Below are positions 1 to 9,905 of a DNA stretch of 64,000 bases, piece after piece. Origin of the DNA: Limnephilus marmoratus. Taxonomy: Eukaryota > Arthropoda > Insecta > Trichoptera > Limnephilidae. Positions within the stretch are counted from its first letter, which is position 1; each line of letters begins with the position of its first letter. The translations under genes were made by a program, and so were the position numbers. The stretch spans positions 53,357,058 to 53,421,057 of the forward strand of contig OU862919.1 of assembly GCA_917880885.1 (NCBI GenBank), written 5' to 3'. A model generated the notes under the pieces. It was not told where the DNA came from. It searched no databases and saw nothing but the letters and a program-made list of their open reading frames with translations.

Positions 1-205
1 CGATTTGGGGTATGTTGTGAGGATAAAGCTAGTGGGGAGGGGAAGGAGATGGTGAATAGAAAGGTGAGCTTGCTTTACCTGGCTTTTCAGATCTAGTCAC
101 CAAACACGGCTAAAGCCATTTCAATTAATTTATTTTGAATGGTGGTCTTACACAAGGGCGATACTGAGAGTATCTTCCACTCTGGAACGTGCCGCAAATA
201 TACTA
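1..205 (-). repeat. SINE-B copy, cut by the window edge
   Basis: Reverse-complement match to the copy at 2735-2989. Shared blocks are the GGCACGTTCCAGAG start, the GAAGATACTCTCAGTATCGC block, the TGGCTTTAGC block and the CATCTCCTTCCC block. The 3' end (low coordinates) lies outside the window. There is no coding capacity. I read it as a short non-autonomous retroposon because the other copy ends in ATGTAAAAAAAA, like a retroposon tail. The family is not one I can name. Confidence 0.55.
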
Positions 206-261
206 GATATATATTATTGTTAAGGAATTAATTGTGAAATAACACAAATTCGTAAAATAAA

Positions 262-336
262 ATGTATTTGCCCACGCCCGGATTGATCCCGCTACCTTTA
301 TTGCGAGTCAAGAACCTTACCCCCAGACCACGCCGT
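262..336 (-). repeat. tRNA-like relic (possible SINE head)
   Basis: The - strand has an A-box-like TGGTCTGGGGGTAAGG and, about 30 bases later, a B-box-like GGATCAATCC, in tRNA order and spacing. The acceptor arms do not pair well, so this is a tRNA-derived relic and not a working tRNA gene. It lies about 60 bp upstream, in the same orientation, of the SINE-B copy at 1-205 and could be part of it. Confidence 0.35.
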
Positions 337-411
337 TGTCGCTACTTACTTTACTTATTTACTTTATTTTAAAAAAATATATTAACATGCATTTTTGCTC
401 ATCTTTTATTA

Positions 412-998
412 ATTTTTTTTCATTAACTCCACACAGGAGGCCCTGAGGAAAATAATTTCCCTCTAATTGTCATCTGGGATGCTGTGTGGAGGGTCTTTTC
501 GAGAAGAGGAAGGAATGAATATTTGTCTTGAAGAGACTCATGTTGTAAGAAGGAAAAACACAGAGGCCGGCAAATCATTCCATAGCCGCGCTGTTAAACA
601 CAAGAACGAGTCGAAGAAGTGACCCGTTCTCGTGTGACAAATGTCAATCGTGTACAAATGTAGGGCACGCGTTTGGCGTGTTTCCCGACTATGCACCGGT
701 GCCGAAAGGGTCAATTATGCAAATCCTTCGAAGCCACTTCCATTGTAATACCGGTAGAACAAGGATAGCATTCCCACCCGACGCCTGTGCTCTAAAGATT
801 GCAACCCGTCTGTTAAGATGGGAGAATCTATCAAACGGACCGCCCGTTTTTGCCCAGAGTCGAGGGTATTTTTCAGGTATTTTGGAGCTTCAGACCAGAG
901 GTGGCTGCCAAATTCAACCGTGGGGCACACATGTGATTTATACAGGTTTAGCAGTTGTATACTATTAAAGTATCTGCGGGCCCTGTAAAGTAACGCCC
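412..998 (-). mobile_element. LINE-A 3' fragment (5'-truncated)
   Basis: Antisense copy of the element at 59190-59772. Read on the - strand it starts at the same ACAGGGCCCGCAGATAC block, continues through the region coding for the C-terminal end of a non-LTR ORF2 (SLEHRRRVGMLSLFYRYYNG block), and ends GTGGAGTTAATG followed by A's near 412. The reading frame is broken. The inner 3' hairpin is degraded here (one arm replaced near 461-468) while the outer CTCCACACAG arm remains. A 5'-truncated LINE insertion is the natural reading; the clade (Jockey/CR1-like) is a guess from the C-terminal motif. Confidence 0.75.
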
Positions 999-1881
999 AG
1001 TTTTTGAGAGGTTTTATACCCTTTTAACATTTTTATAAGCTTTTATGCCTTATTTATGATAAAAAAAAAAAAAATCATTTGGGTTCCTACATTGAAAAAT
1101 TTTTTTGAAATTTTATACAATGTTAATTTAATTTTATGTAACTAATTCATTTTTGTTCATCTTTAAGCAAAAGCAAAATAATGCCAATCTTATTGTGACA
1201 CGAGAATTCCATAAATGTAATGGTTGACTGTTGAATGTTCAATGACTCATAGAAAAATAAACAATAAAAATGAAATAACTTGATTAAGATAAATAATTAT
1301 CACATAATGTGCATCAATTGTGGTTCGGAAAGAATTTAGAACGATTTACGAGGCAGTTTGTTTATATGGATACGTATGAACACTTGAGATGTAGGTTAAG
1401 TTATGAATGCATCAGCTGTCCCGAGGACGCTTATCACATAATAGTCGAACATTTTATTTATTGTGGCTTGGACTTTTTTGTTTCAAGTTACGATTAGTCA
1501 ACGCCGATAAAAATGATATGGTGTTTTGGTGTTTTCTTCACATGTATGACCAGCAGAGCAGTAGGTACATTCGACCGGTCCATGGCCGAGTTTGGATCCC
1601 ACTCAGGAGTTGTATGTTCAGTTCATCTGTGGCTAAATCCTCCATCTCGACACAAGCAACAATTTCTGCTTACTATTTTTCGTTTCATCGATTTTCAAAT
1701 CACAACGGTCCTAAAGAAGTTTTTACTTTAAAAATCGTAATGTGAGAAAGAGCTTGGACCCAAATTAAAAAGAGAAGGTTATCTTTATATTGATATTGCG
1801 CACTTAATATCGTATTTTATTATGCTAGTGCACTGCACTATAATTTGCAAAGGGACAATACTTTGCCTAATAATATCTATT
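999..1881. other. unassigned AT-rich stretch
   Basis: No gene recognised. Around 1670-1740 there is a block (TTTCGTTTCA ... CAAATCACAACGG ... AAGAAGTTTT) that recurs at about 55760-55815, so part of this stretch is another dispersed repeat. Short ORFs here show no recognisable domain. Confidence 0.4.
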
Positions 1882-2327
1882 AGAGGCGGGTATGGGTACC
1901 GCCGCCCAGGGAATCATCTATTGGATAACCAACACCTCTGCCATAGGTCACCCTAAGTGGTTCGCTACGTTTGGTGACTTGGTAGGGGTGCCTGGGTTCA
2001 TGGGGTGAGGTTTATCCGAGTCTTGGTAGCGGATGCGCCTGCCCACCAGCTGCATGGCAGGCCGGATCGCGAGAGAATGGTTGAGGGAGTTCCTTTAACT
2101 TTTCCAGCCGTACTCTCTGGGAAAATCACGTTACACCGCAGTGGGAGGCATGGATTCATACGTCCGTCATTCCTGGACACACTAAACCCCGATTCCTACT
2201 CATCCCTAATAACCTTTTCATTTCCAAAACTTCCACTCCTTCCTTTCCCTAAAAAGACCCTCCATACAACATCTCTGATGGAATTCTTTTTTCCTCAGAG
2301 CCTTCTGTATGGAGCTAATGTAAAAAA
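1882..2327 (+). repeat. SINE-A copy 1 (near full length)
   Basis: About 445 bp. It begins with the family head GAGGCGGGTATGGGTACC, runs through TTCATGGGGTGAGGTTTATC, the GTGGGAGGCATGGATTCATA block and the CTTCCTTTCCCTAAAAAGACC block, and ends GGAGCTAATGTAAAAAA. No coding capacity. The last ~90 bp match the 3' UTR of LINE-A (59675-59760), including the outer hairpin arms and the ATGTAAAA tail, so this looks like a non-autonomous retroposon that borrows the LINE-A 3' end. Confidence 0.75.
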
Positions 2328-2504
2328 GTAAGATATTTTCAAATATTGTCTGGTTATGCGTAACCAGGGAATGTTTGTCTTTCTTAAAATTAAAAAAAAA
2401 AATCCTTACCTATGTTTTTATTTTTAACTTTATGAGCCCTCAAATTATAACATTTAATTATGAATATGTTGATATTTCGATCAACATATTAAAATCTTGC
2501 TATC

Positions 2505-2537
2505 TTTTTCGATCAACATACCATGTTGATCGAAAAA
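2505..2537. repeat. Perfect 15-bp palindrome
   Basis: TTTTTCGATCAACAT (2505-2519) is followed after ACC by its exact reverse complement (2523-2537). A weaker copy, GTTGATATTTCGATCAACAT, lies at 2468-2487. It sits inside the insertion that splits SINE-C, directly before the 22-bp tandem repeat. Confidence 0.85.
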
Positions 2538-2596
2538 TCCTCAAAGATGTAACGAAAAATCCTCAAACATGTAACGAAAAATCCTCAAACATGTAA
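2531..2596. repeat. 22-bp tandem repeat, three units
   Basis: Three units at 2531-2552, 2553-2574 and 2575-2596, each CGAAAAATCCTCAAA followed by SATGTAA. Units 2 and 3 are identical and unit 1 differs at one base. The first unit overlaps the right arm of the palindrome. Confidence 0.85.
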
Positions 2597-2734
2597 AAAA
2601 TAATTCAATGAAGAAAGAAAACTTTTATAAAATATATATTTAAATGAAGAAAATATTAGCGAAACTCATTCGAAAATCTGGAAACAGAAAAATCAGAAAA
2701 AGATATTGGCAATATCGTATAATACGAGTAGGTA

Positions 2735-2989
2735 AAGTATATTTTCGGCACGTTCCAGAGCGGAAGATACTCTCAGTATCGCCCTGGTATAACGTTGCTT
2801 GCAATGGCTTTAGCGTGTTTGGTGACCAGATCAGAATAGCCAGGTACTTTCCCACCTTCCTCTTTCCCATCTCCTTCCCATCCTCACTACCTCCAGCCTC
2901 ACAGAATATTCCAATTGGAGATGCCATAGTCTCACTGGACCAGACGGGAGTAATTCGAGACTCTTGCGCGGTGCTCATGTAAAAAAAAG
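2735..2989 (+). repeat. SINE-B copy (complete 3' end)
   Basis: Starts at GTATATTTTCGGCACG and ends GTGCTCATGTAAAAAAAA. It shares several blocks with 1-205 on the opposite strand. An open frame runs through it by chance; no domain is recognisable. The ATGTAAAAAAAA end resembles the LINE-A/SINE-A tail, so it may use the same or a related reverse transcriptase. Confidence 0.55.
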
Positions 2990-3179
2990 TGAAATCACTT
3001 CCATATTGCAGGTCACGATTCCTTTAAATTTTCTAGATTCTCCTTGTACCAATTCTTAGCATCTCCTTTCGTTCGTTGTACAATAAAAATACATTTACTG
3101 TATATTTTAAATACTGTTTTAGCCTTCAAATCTTTAAACATTTTTGGAATTTCGGAAAGGTTCGCATTTCCAAATTTAC

Positions 3180-3450
3180 TCCCTTCTATACCCTACCGTT
3201 ACTACGTCACCTTTGCAATCCCTCCCTCTGCCATCCCTCGTCCTCCATCCCTTACCCTCACCCTCTCGTGTGTGTCCTTTCCCATGCGCCCTCGTTACAC
3301 TCTCGCGACCCTCACCCATCTTGCGTTCCTTTCCACCTTCCCATCTTCCCTGCTTTCTCCCCTTCCGCGAACTCGTCCCTCGTTGATATTCCCAATCCCA
3401 AATTTCCCCTTCCCCTTCCCCTCCCTCCATCACTCCTTGAAGCGAAACTA
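3180..3450. repeat. pyrimidine-rich degenerate repeat
   Basis: The + strand is almost entirely C and T with recurring CCCTC, CCTTCC and CCCATC words. Long open frames on both strands come from the base bias, not from coding. The tract at 36255-36480 is very similar in texture and shares words such as TCCTTTCCCAT. Confidence 0.6.
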
Positions 3451-3504
3451 AATGAAAAACATACATATCAAACAACTCGCACGCCACTAATTGTAATTTT
3501 TTAT

Positions 3505-3710
3505 ACAAATTTCATAACGCCAGAGCTCACTATTATATATAGAAAAATTCACGGATGTGCGCATAACAACTCACCAAAGTTTCATCGCTATCGGATGAAT
3601 GCCAAAAGAAATAATTTCATAGCGCTAGAGCTCACCACAGAAACCATCGCGGGCATGCGCACGACAAATCTCCAAATTATCATCGTAATCGTATGAATGC
3701 TTTAGGTACA
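3505..3710. repeat. diverged ~100-bp tandem duplication
   Basis: Two diverged units at about 3510-3612 and 3613-3706 share, in order, TTCATA-CGC-AGAGCTCAC, a GGCATGCGCA-like block, and TCATCG-TATC followed by GTATGAATGC-like sequence. No gene is visible. Confidence 0.5.
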
Positions 3711-3732
3711 CAAACATTCGTTTTTAAATAAA

Positions 3733-4029
3733 GATTATTTTTACATTAGCCAGGGGGGGCAGGAGAAATTTCCACAGGAAGCCCTGAGGTAGGTGTCCAG
3801 GAGTGATGGACGTATGAATCCAATCCTCCCACTGCGTTGCAAGGCGATGTGTCGAGAGATTATGGCTGGAGAGAATAAAAGACCACCTTCAACCAGTCTC
3901 TCTCGATTATACCCACCACGCAGCAGGTGGGCAGACGCATCGGTCACCAAAACCTGGATAAACCTCACCCCATGAACCCGGTTACCCCTGCTAAGTCAAC
4001 AAACGTAGCGAACCCCTTGGGGTGACAGC
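3733..4029 (-). repeat. SINE-A copy, internally deleted
   Basis: Antisense copy: the + strand reads from ATTTTTACATTAGCC (tail end) through GTGATGGACGTATGAATCC to CTTGGGGTGACAG. The middle block (TTTTAGGAAAGGAAGG...) found in the copy at 46452 is missing. The outermost head (GGGAGGCGGGTATGG) is absent. Confidence 0.7.
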
Positions 4030-4088
4030 ATTTATATGATAAGCATTAATATAATTATAATTTAATTCTTCATTCATTATTAAAATAA

Positions 4089-4524
4089 TTTTCCTCAGGG
4101 CCTATGCTATCTTTGGCGATGCTGTTTGGAGAGACTTTTTAGGTGCAGAAAGAGAGGAAGTTCTGGGAAAGAAAGGGATACCAGGGGTGGGTAGGAATCT
4201 GGGGGAGTGTGTCCAGAAGTGAGGGACGTATGAATCCATCCCTCCCACTGCGGTGCAAGGTGATGTTCCGAGAGAGTACGGCTGGAGAATCAACCAACCA
4301 ATCCCTCAACCATTCTCTCCCGATCCGGCCTGTTATGCAGCTGGTGGGTAGACGCACCCGCCGCCAAGAACCAGATAAACCCCACCACATGAGCATAGAA
4401 TATTATAGGGCACCCCTAATACCAAACGTAGCGAACCACTTGGGGTGACCTATGGCAGAAGTCTTAATGGCAAGATTATCCAAATGGGTTCCCAGGGCAG
4501 CGGTACCATACCCGCCTCCCAAAT
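4089..4524 (-). repeat. SINE-A copy
   Basis: Antisense copy with the head intact (CCCGCCTCCC at 4515-4524) and most of the body, including CCCTCCCACTGCGGTGCAAGG and CTCTCCCGATCCGGCCTG. The extreme 3' tail is lost: the copy stops in the CTCAGGGCC arm of the hairpin. It lies about 60 bp from the preceding SINE-A copy in the same orientation. Confidence 0.75.
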
Positions 4525-5399
4525 AGAATCTTTCGGAAAATTACGGTTTCTTTTTAAATAATAGGTCGCAAAATATACCTACTGATTATCGTGTTGTAGT
4601 AATAAAGTCCTTATATGGTAATCACTGTCGTGATGCGGAATCAAAATGGGGAGAAGAGGACGCATATAAAGGTCCCAGCAATACAGATCTAGTCACTAAA
4701 AATAACTAATCGCACTTCAAGCAACGTTTTAATTCGGAATGATAAGTCTCAAAAAAATTCCATACCAATTTAATAAATATTACGTGCGCATCGCCGCCGG
4801 GTTGATTAGAGTCCGCAACATATTGGCCAGTCGTATTGGCACTTTCATATTCTATTAATAACTTTACAGTCGTCCAACCAAAAACTTGAACAAATAAGCG
4901 GCAACGTCGCAAGACGTTGGTTTGTAGTCAACATGAAAATGAATATATAATTGGACGCTACATTGTGGACCAAATTGAAGAAAATATACGCAGGATGCCT
5001 CACTGCATTGAATATGAAAGGAGGTCGGATTGGTGGAACTTTGAAGGGCGTTTTTTTCGTTTTGTATATTTTTAAAATCATTATTTTCAAAAATATAAAT
5101 ACCTAGCTACAATCAAACACTTAAAAGCTAATATATACTTTAGTTAAAACTATGTAAAATTAAGTCCTTCAGATAGACGCAGTAATGTCGATCTGATGAA
5201 AGGACGCAGCAATGATAGCGGGATGTATATATATATATATATACATATACATATTCAAAACAAGATATATGAAATAGAATAGAAAAAAAGAAAACAGTAT
5301 AAAAAAGAAGAAGAAGAGGAAGAGGAAGAGAGAAAAGAGAAAAGAATATAAATGTAAATGGATTTCCAAAATCAATTGTCGAGAGACATTCTATTGTAT
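4525..5399. other. unassigned stretch with simple repeats
   Basis: No gene recognised. It contains a (TA)n run at about 5226-5245 and a purine-rich GAA/GAG tract at about 5281-5346. A short segment near 4645-4705 (CAGATCTAGTCAC) resembles the middle of SINE-B on the - strand but is too short to call. Confidence 0.4.
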
Positions 5400-5566
5400 T
5401 ATTAAATTGAATTATTGTAATATGCTAATGATTTAGTGTTTTATAGAACTTTTGAATTTTTTATAATTAATTTCCAATCTTAAGTTAAGGGGTAACTGGT
5501 TAAACCACTTGACTCCAAAATATTTATAAAAATGTTGGGCTGTAGTGGTATTACAACGTGGGATAG

Positions 5567-8404
5567 TTATAGAGCCAAGAATACTTGGTCTTTTGCTGTT
5601 TGAAATAGATAATGAGTTATCATTGTTGAAACAATCTTTGTGGATTTGTAAAAGTGTAATTTTTTATAAATATTGTGTAGTGAAAGGACTTTAAATTCTT
5701 GAAATAATCTTATGGTGGGGAAATCATATGGTTTTTTTAGAATTATTTTTATTAATAATTTTTGGATGATTTCTAAAGGCATGAGAGAAGTTTTGAATTC
5801 ACTACCCCAACCAAGTATTCCATATTGTAATACAGATTGGATCAGGGAGAAATAGATAGTTCTTAATAGTTTAAAATTTAATATGTTTCGTATTCTAAGA
5901 AAAATGTACATTAATTTTCTTAATCTTTCTACGGTTGCATTGATTTGTATTTTCCACTTTAAATTGCTATCTATAATTACACCGAGGTATTTTATATTAG
6001 TTTTAACAGTGAGTACAGAGCAGTCAGGTTTACATAAATTTGTGTTTCTATTGCAATTGTATGAATGTATACTTATCTTTAAATTTTCAGGGAATGCATG
6101 TTTATTAATGATAAACGGTATTACAAAGGTTTTTTCCGTATTAAGTGACAGCAAGTTTGAATCGAACCATTTTTTTAGGATGTTTAAGTCTAATTCTGCT
6201 GTTTTCTGGGTTTCATTCCAAGTTAAACCCTCAGTTAGAATTGCTGTGTCGTCTGCATATGAAATGAGTTTAGAGTTGATGTTAAGTTTAAACATATCGT
6301 TGACATAAATGATAAAAAGAATTGGCCCCAGTACAGTTCCCTGCGGGATGCCAAAATTCGTGGTCTGAGAATCGCTCATAAGGCCCTTTAATTTAACAAA
6401 TTACTCTCTATTAAATAGATAATTTTCGATCCAAGTTAAAGCATTGTCAGTTATACCAATTTTCGTTAGTTTAGAGATAAGGTTAGAGTGCGATATACTG
6501 TCAAATGCTTTTCTTAAGTCAACAAATGTTCCAATACATTTTTTTTTACTATCTAAATTTTTATATATTTTAGATGTTAAATCAACGATAGCATCTTGAG
6601 TGCTCAAATTTTCTCTAAAACCATATTGATGTGCATTTAATAAATTATTTTCTTTCACAAATTTAAATATTTGTTTTTTTACAACTTTTTCAAATATTTT
6701 TGCAATGTTTGAAGTAAGAGAAATTGGCCTATAATTACTGCTTAGACAGGGGTCCCCAGATTTAAAAATTGGGGTAATAATAGTTTTTTTGTAATTTAAG
6801 GGAAAGTTGCCATTAACAAAACTTGTATTTATGATGTGTGCCAAAGGTTTGCAAAGTGAGTTAGAATTTCTTTTAAGTATTTCTACAGAAATATTGTCAT
6901 AACCAGGGGAAGAATTTCCTTTTAATTCATTAATAGTATCTTTGATTTCATCAGAGTTAGTTCGTTGAAATTGTGTTAGGGTGTTACAAGGAATGGAAGG
7001 TGTTGGTAGATTATAATTATCATTATCTCTGTTTTTTATTTTAATTGCTAATTTTTCACCAACTGACCCAAAATAATTATTTAAGATATTTGCACATTTC
7101 AATGGATCTGTGTTGATATTGTAAATTGTGTTATCAATATCTGAGATTTTATTTATATTTGAATTTTTAGGTTTTTTATTGATCATTTCATTAATAGTTT
7201 GCCACACCTTTTTATTGTTGTTACCAGCAATATTGATTTTATCTTTATAGAAATCTTCTTTTGTTTTCCGGATTATGTAACATAATTTATTTCTAAATTT
7301 TTTAAAATATTCGCGTAGTTTATTGTTTTCAGGAAACTTTTTTAGCTCTTTATAAATTTTTTCTTTATGCCTAATTGATGTGATAATTCCTTGTGTAATC
7401 CACAGTTTTAATTTTTTAAATTTAGTCTTTGGAAAGTTTGTTACAATGGAAGAGGAGGATTGGATATGCTTATTCAATATCAATTCAAAATTCCGTGAAC
7501 ATAAATCGGTATTGTTAGACGATAGTACAGTTTCCCAAATTTCATTTTCAAGATGTTGTTGTAATTTTTCATAATTAATTAGAGTTTTTGGTAAGTTATA
7601 GCGACAATAATTATTCTTATTTATTTTATCAGTTTTAATAGCTACAATGCATGTCTGGTGATCAGTAATATTATTTTTCCAAATAACAGATTTTATTTTA
7701 TCAGTTTCATTAGTATTGCACCAAATATGGTCAATACAAGATGGCCTTTGTCCAGAACATTCTCTTGTATATTTTTTTATACATGGTTTGAAATTGAGTT
7801 CTGATAAAGTGTTAATATATTCAGTTTTTTCATTATTACTGTTGTTTTCAAAATCATCAGATATGTCGATATTAATATCTCCTACAATAAGTGCATTTTG
7901 AAACCGGTTTGTATTTATAAAAGTTTTCAGGTTTTCGGTAAAATTATTAATGCTTGAGCTGTGAGTTTTATATAATGCAATTATATCATAAAAAATATTT
8001 TTTATATTGATTTTAATATGTAGACAATTAACAAGTTCGATAAATATTTCATTAACAGAAACATCGTTATAAATACATTTTACAAAAACAACTATTCCAC
8101 TATTTTGATTAATGTTGTAAGATGTAACAAAGTATTTGTATCCCGGTAAATTATAAGTACTTGAGTTGGGACTAATTCTGGCTTCAGACAATACAATACA
8201 ATCAGGTTTAAGGGCCAGCTCATTCAATTCTAGTGTAAAATGATCAAAATTTTTATAGATGCTTCGAATATTTAAGTGAAGGATTGTTAATAATTTAAGA
8301 GGGTCTATTTCTGATAGTGAGTTATTACATTCGAAACTGGATAGACAGATATTTTCTGAAACAATGAAAGATGAGTCTATATCTTCAAATAGTGAGTTAG
8401 TCAT
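5567..8404 (-). pseudogene. LINE-1 ORF2: apurinic-like endonuclease plus reverse transcriptase, one in-frame stop
   Basis: This is the replication protein of a non-LTR retrotransposon; it nicks target DNA and copies the element RNA at the nick. The single frame has 945 codons including its own stop. N-terminal endonuclease motifs: LHLNIRSI near codon 42, LSEAR, GDINID and SCIDHIW. Reverse transcriptase motifs: YRPISL, FVDLRKAFDS, GIPQGTVLGP, and the catalytic YADD at about codons 716-719, followed by LSLNTEKT and YLGVIID. The frame is broken only by TAA at 6401-6403 (codon 668), between the palm motifs; downstream sequence stays in the same frame. The stop removes the catalytic YADD from the main product, so it should be inactive. 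The start was taken at the first in-frame ATG; an upstream start is possible. Confidence 0.9.
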
Positions 8405-8761
8405 GAAAGTATATTAGGTATATATTTTAATAGAATATTGACATTGATATTATTATGTTTTAATAATTTGTTTCAAAAATTGCGGGGATTTTTACATAGA
8501 TTTTTCGCAAATTTATAGTTATCAAAAATTTGTTTGATAAACTGACCCATAATAATTGTATTCGATAGTAATAAAATAACTTACAACAATAACGATGCGC
8601 TCGGATTACACTCACTTTTGCGAAATTAGTATAAAATGTATAGATTTGGTGTATATTATACCGGTGTAATAAAACTAACCCTTTGCGGGCGAGTTTATCG
8701 AAGTATTTCTTTAAAGTATTGTTTTTGTTTTCGTTTGAATTGTAAATAATACTATACATCA
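8405..8761 (-). other. LINE-1 ORF1/ORF2 spacer
   Basis: About 357 bp between the two LINE-1 ORFs. A 100-codon frame opens at the ATGATG overlapping the ORF1 stop and ends at 8460. It has no recognisable motif and is Lys/Tyr/Ile-rich as expected from AT-rich DNA, so I do not call it a gene. The spacer is longer than the overlaps usual in Jockey elements, so ORF2 may start by reinitiation or upstream of 8404. Confidence 0.5.
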
Positions 8762-9835
8762 TTAATCGTAGTCAATGCGATCTCTCGCAATTTTTAGCAT
8801 CTTGTTTCGATAGTTGCACAAAGTACTGTTGGCCGTGTGGTCTGTAGGGTTTTTTTCTCCATATTTAGTGTTTTGTCTGATGCAGTTTACACACGCTGGG
8901 GTTGTATTTTCTCTTTCCGGGCATTTTGAAAGGATGTGGTCGCCTGTGCAGTGTGGGCAAATTGGAGGGTTGGTTCGATGTAGACATCTTTTAGCTGTAT
9001 GCATAAACATACAGCAATGAAAACATTGCGTCAGAGGGCTGCAGTCGTCAATTTTTACTCGTTGAAACTGAATATTTAGTTTACCGAGTGCTAGAAGATT
9101 TTTTCGCATTTTCCCACTAGTTTCTATGATGTAGTTAGTGAATAGGCGCTGTTTTTCATTTATGTTTGTGTTCTTTATCTCCGCTATTAATGTGATTTTG
9201 TTGTCTTCACTTTCCTTGTAGACATCTTTAATTCCTTCGTTTTGGGTAATTATTCCGCAAACTATTTCTTCCTCAGTAAGATTGGATTTTAATCCTTTTA
9301 TTATTATTTTAGGTCTTCTTTTTTGTACTTCATTTACCACCAGTTCATTTTTTAGTTTTTTTAATTCATCAGTTAGGATATTTGCATATTCCTTTTTAGG
9401 ACACGATATTATTATTTTTTCTTCTTTTGTTTTCCTCAAACCGTTTATTCCTATCTTTAGGTTGTTTAATTTTATTTCCTTTTTAATTATATTTTCAATT
9501 TCTTCGGCTTTTGTATTATTTTTAGTTGACGATATAATGATTGAGAATCTCTCTTCTTATGGCATAACTTTGGTTGTTGATACTACTTGGGCATAGGATG
9601 GTGTTATTGCGGTTTTCATAATTTTTTCAATATTTCCCACCAATTGATCGTTTTTTTCAATAAGTTTGTCTTGTAAATGTATGATTTGTTCTTGCATTAT
9701 TAGTATTGTAGATTTTATTTCATTATCGAGATCCAATATAATTTTTTCCGTGTTGGTTTTAGTTTTAGAGTCCTTGACTGTTTGTATCTTTTGTACTTCA
9801 TTTTTCAGCGTGTTTATTAGATCTTCTATCGCCAT
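8762..9835 (-). pseudogene. LINE-1 ORF1: nucleic-acid-binding gag-like protein, one in-frame stop
   Basis: This is the RNA-binding structural ORF of a LINE. The frame of 358 codons (stop included) is interrupted once, by TAA at 9557-9559 (codon 93). The N-terminal ~80 residues are rich in Lys, Glu, Ile and Leu and look coiled-coil-like. The middle (about codons 133-220) has an RRM-like alternation. The C-terminal third carries three cysteine clusters: CFHCCMFMHTAKRC (CX2CX4HX4C), CPHCTGDHILSKC (CX2CX3HX4C), and a third CVNC...H...C cluster, typical of Jockey/I-type ORF1. The frame is conserved across the stop, so a single point change (for example CAA to TAA) explains the break. It ends with TAATGATG, giving a small overlapping ORF (8762-8460) that looks incidental. 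Confidence 0.88.
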
Positions 9836-9905
9836 GAAAGGGTTACGGTTGCAAGCGCGAATATAATACCGCGGTAACGTGCTCCCGTTGCAAGCGTTAG
9901 AACAC

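Larger units (their letters stand above)
2420..2712 (-). repeat. SINE-C body, interrupted
   Basis: The blocks 2427-2461 and 2640-2712 are collinear with 61990-62120, where they are continuous and joined to a tRNA-like head. Here the head is missing, and about 175 bp containing a palindrome and a 22-bp tandem repeat separate the two blocks. I read this as a SINE remnant with a later insertion or local amplification. A chance rearrangement is possible. Confidence 0.5.
5400..9905 (-). mobile_element. LINE-1: near-complete two-ORF non-LTR retrotransposon
   Basis: The element is about 4.5 kb. In - strand order it has a short 5' UTR (9836-9905), ORF1 with zinc knuckles (9835-8762), a ~357-bp spacer, and ORF2 with endonuclease and reverse transcriptase (8404-5567), then a 3' UTR fading out near 5400. 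Each ORF is interrupted by exactly one in-frame TAA and has no frameshift, so it decayed recently. The outer ends are approximate; I found no clear target-site duplication. The 5' end abuts the 3' end of LINE-2 at about 9906. Domain order and motifs fit the Jockey/CR1 superfamily; the exact clade cannot be settled by eye. Confidence 0.9.

Noticed and set aside
262..336. A functional tRNA gene
   Set aside because: A/B-box-like words are present but the acceptor stem does not pair.
1998..2331. Open frames on both strands of the SINE-A copy
   Set aside because: The same frames recur in other SINE-A copies with shifts and stops, and belong to a non-coding retroposon.
3044..3696. Several overlapping long open frames on both strands
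   Set aside because: They lie in a pyrimidine-rich simple repeat; frames stay open because stop codons need A and G. No motif.
4640..4705. Third SINE-B copy
   Set aside because: Only CAGATCTAGTCAC and scattered bases match; too short to support.
8460..8762. 100-codon frame overlapping the LINE-1 ORF1 stop as a third LINE gene
   Set aside because: No conserved motif and AT-driven composition; left as part of the ORF1/ORF2 spacer.
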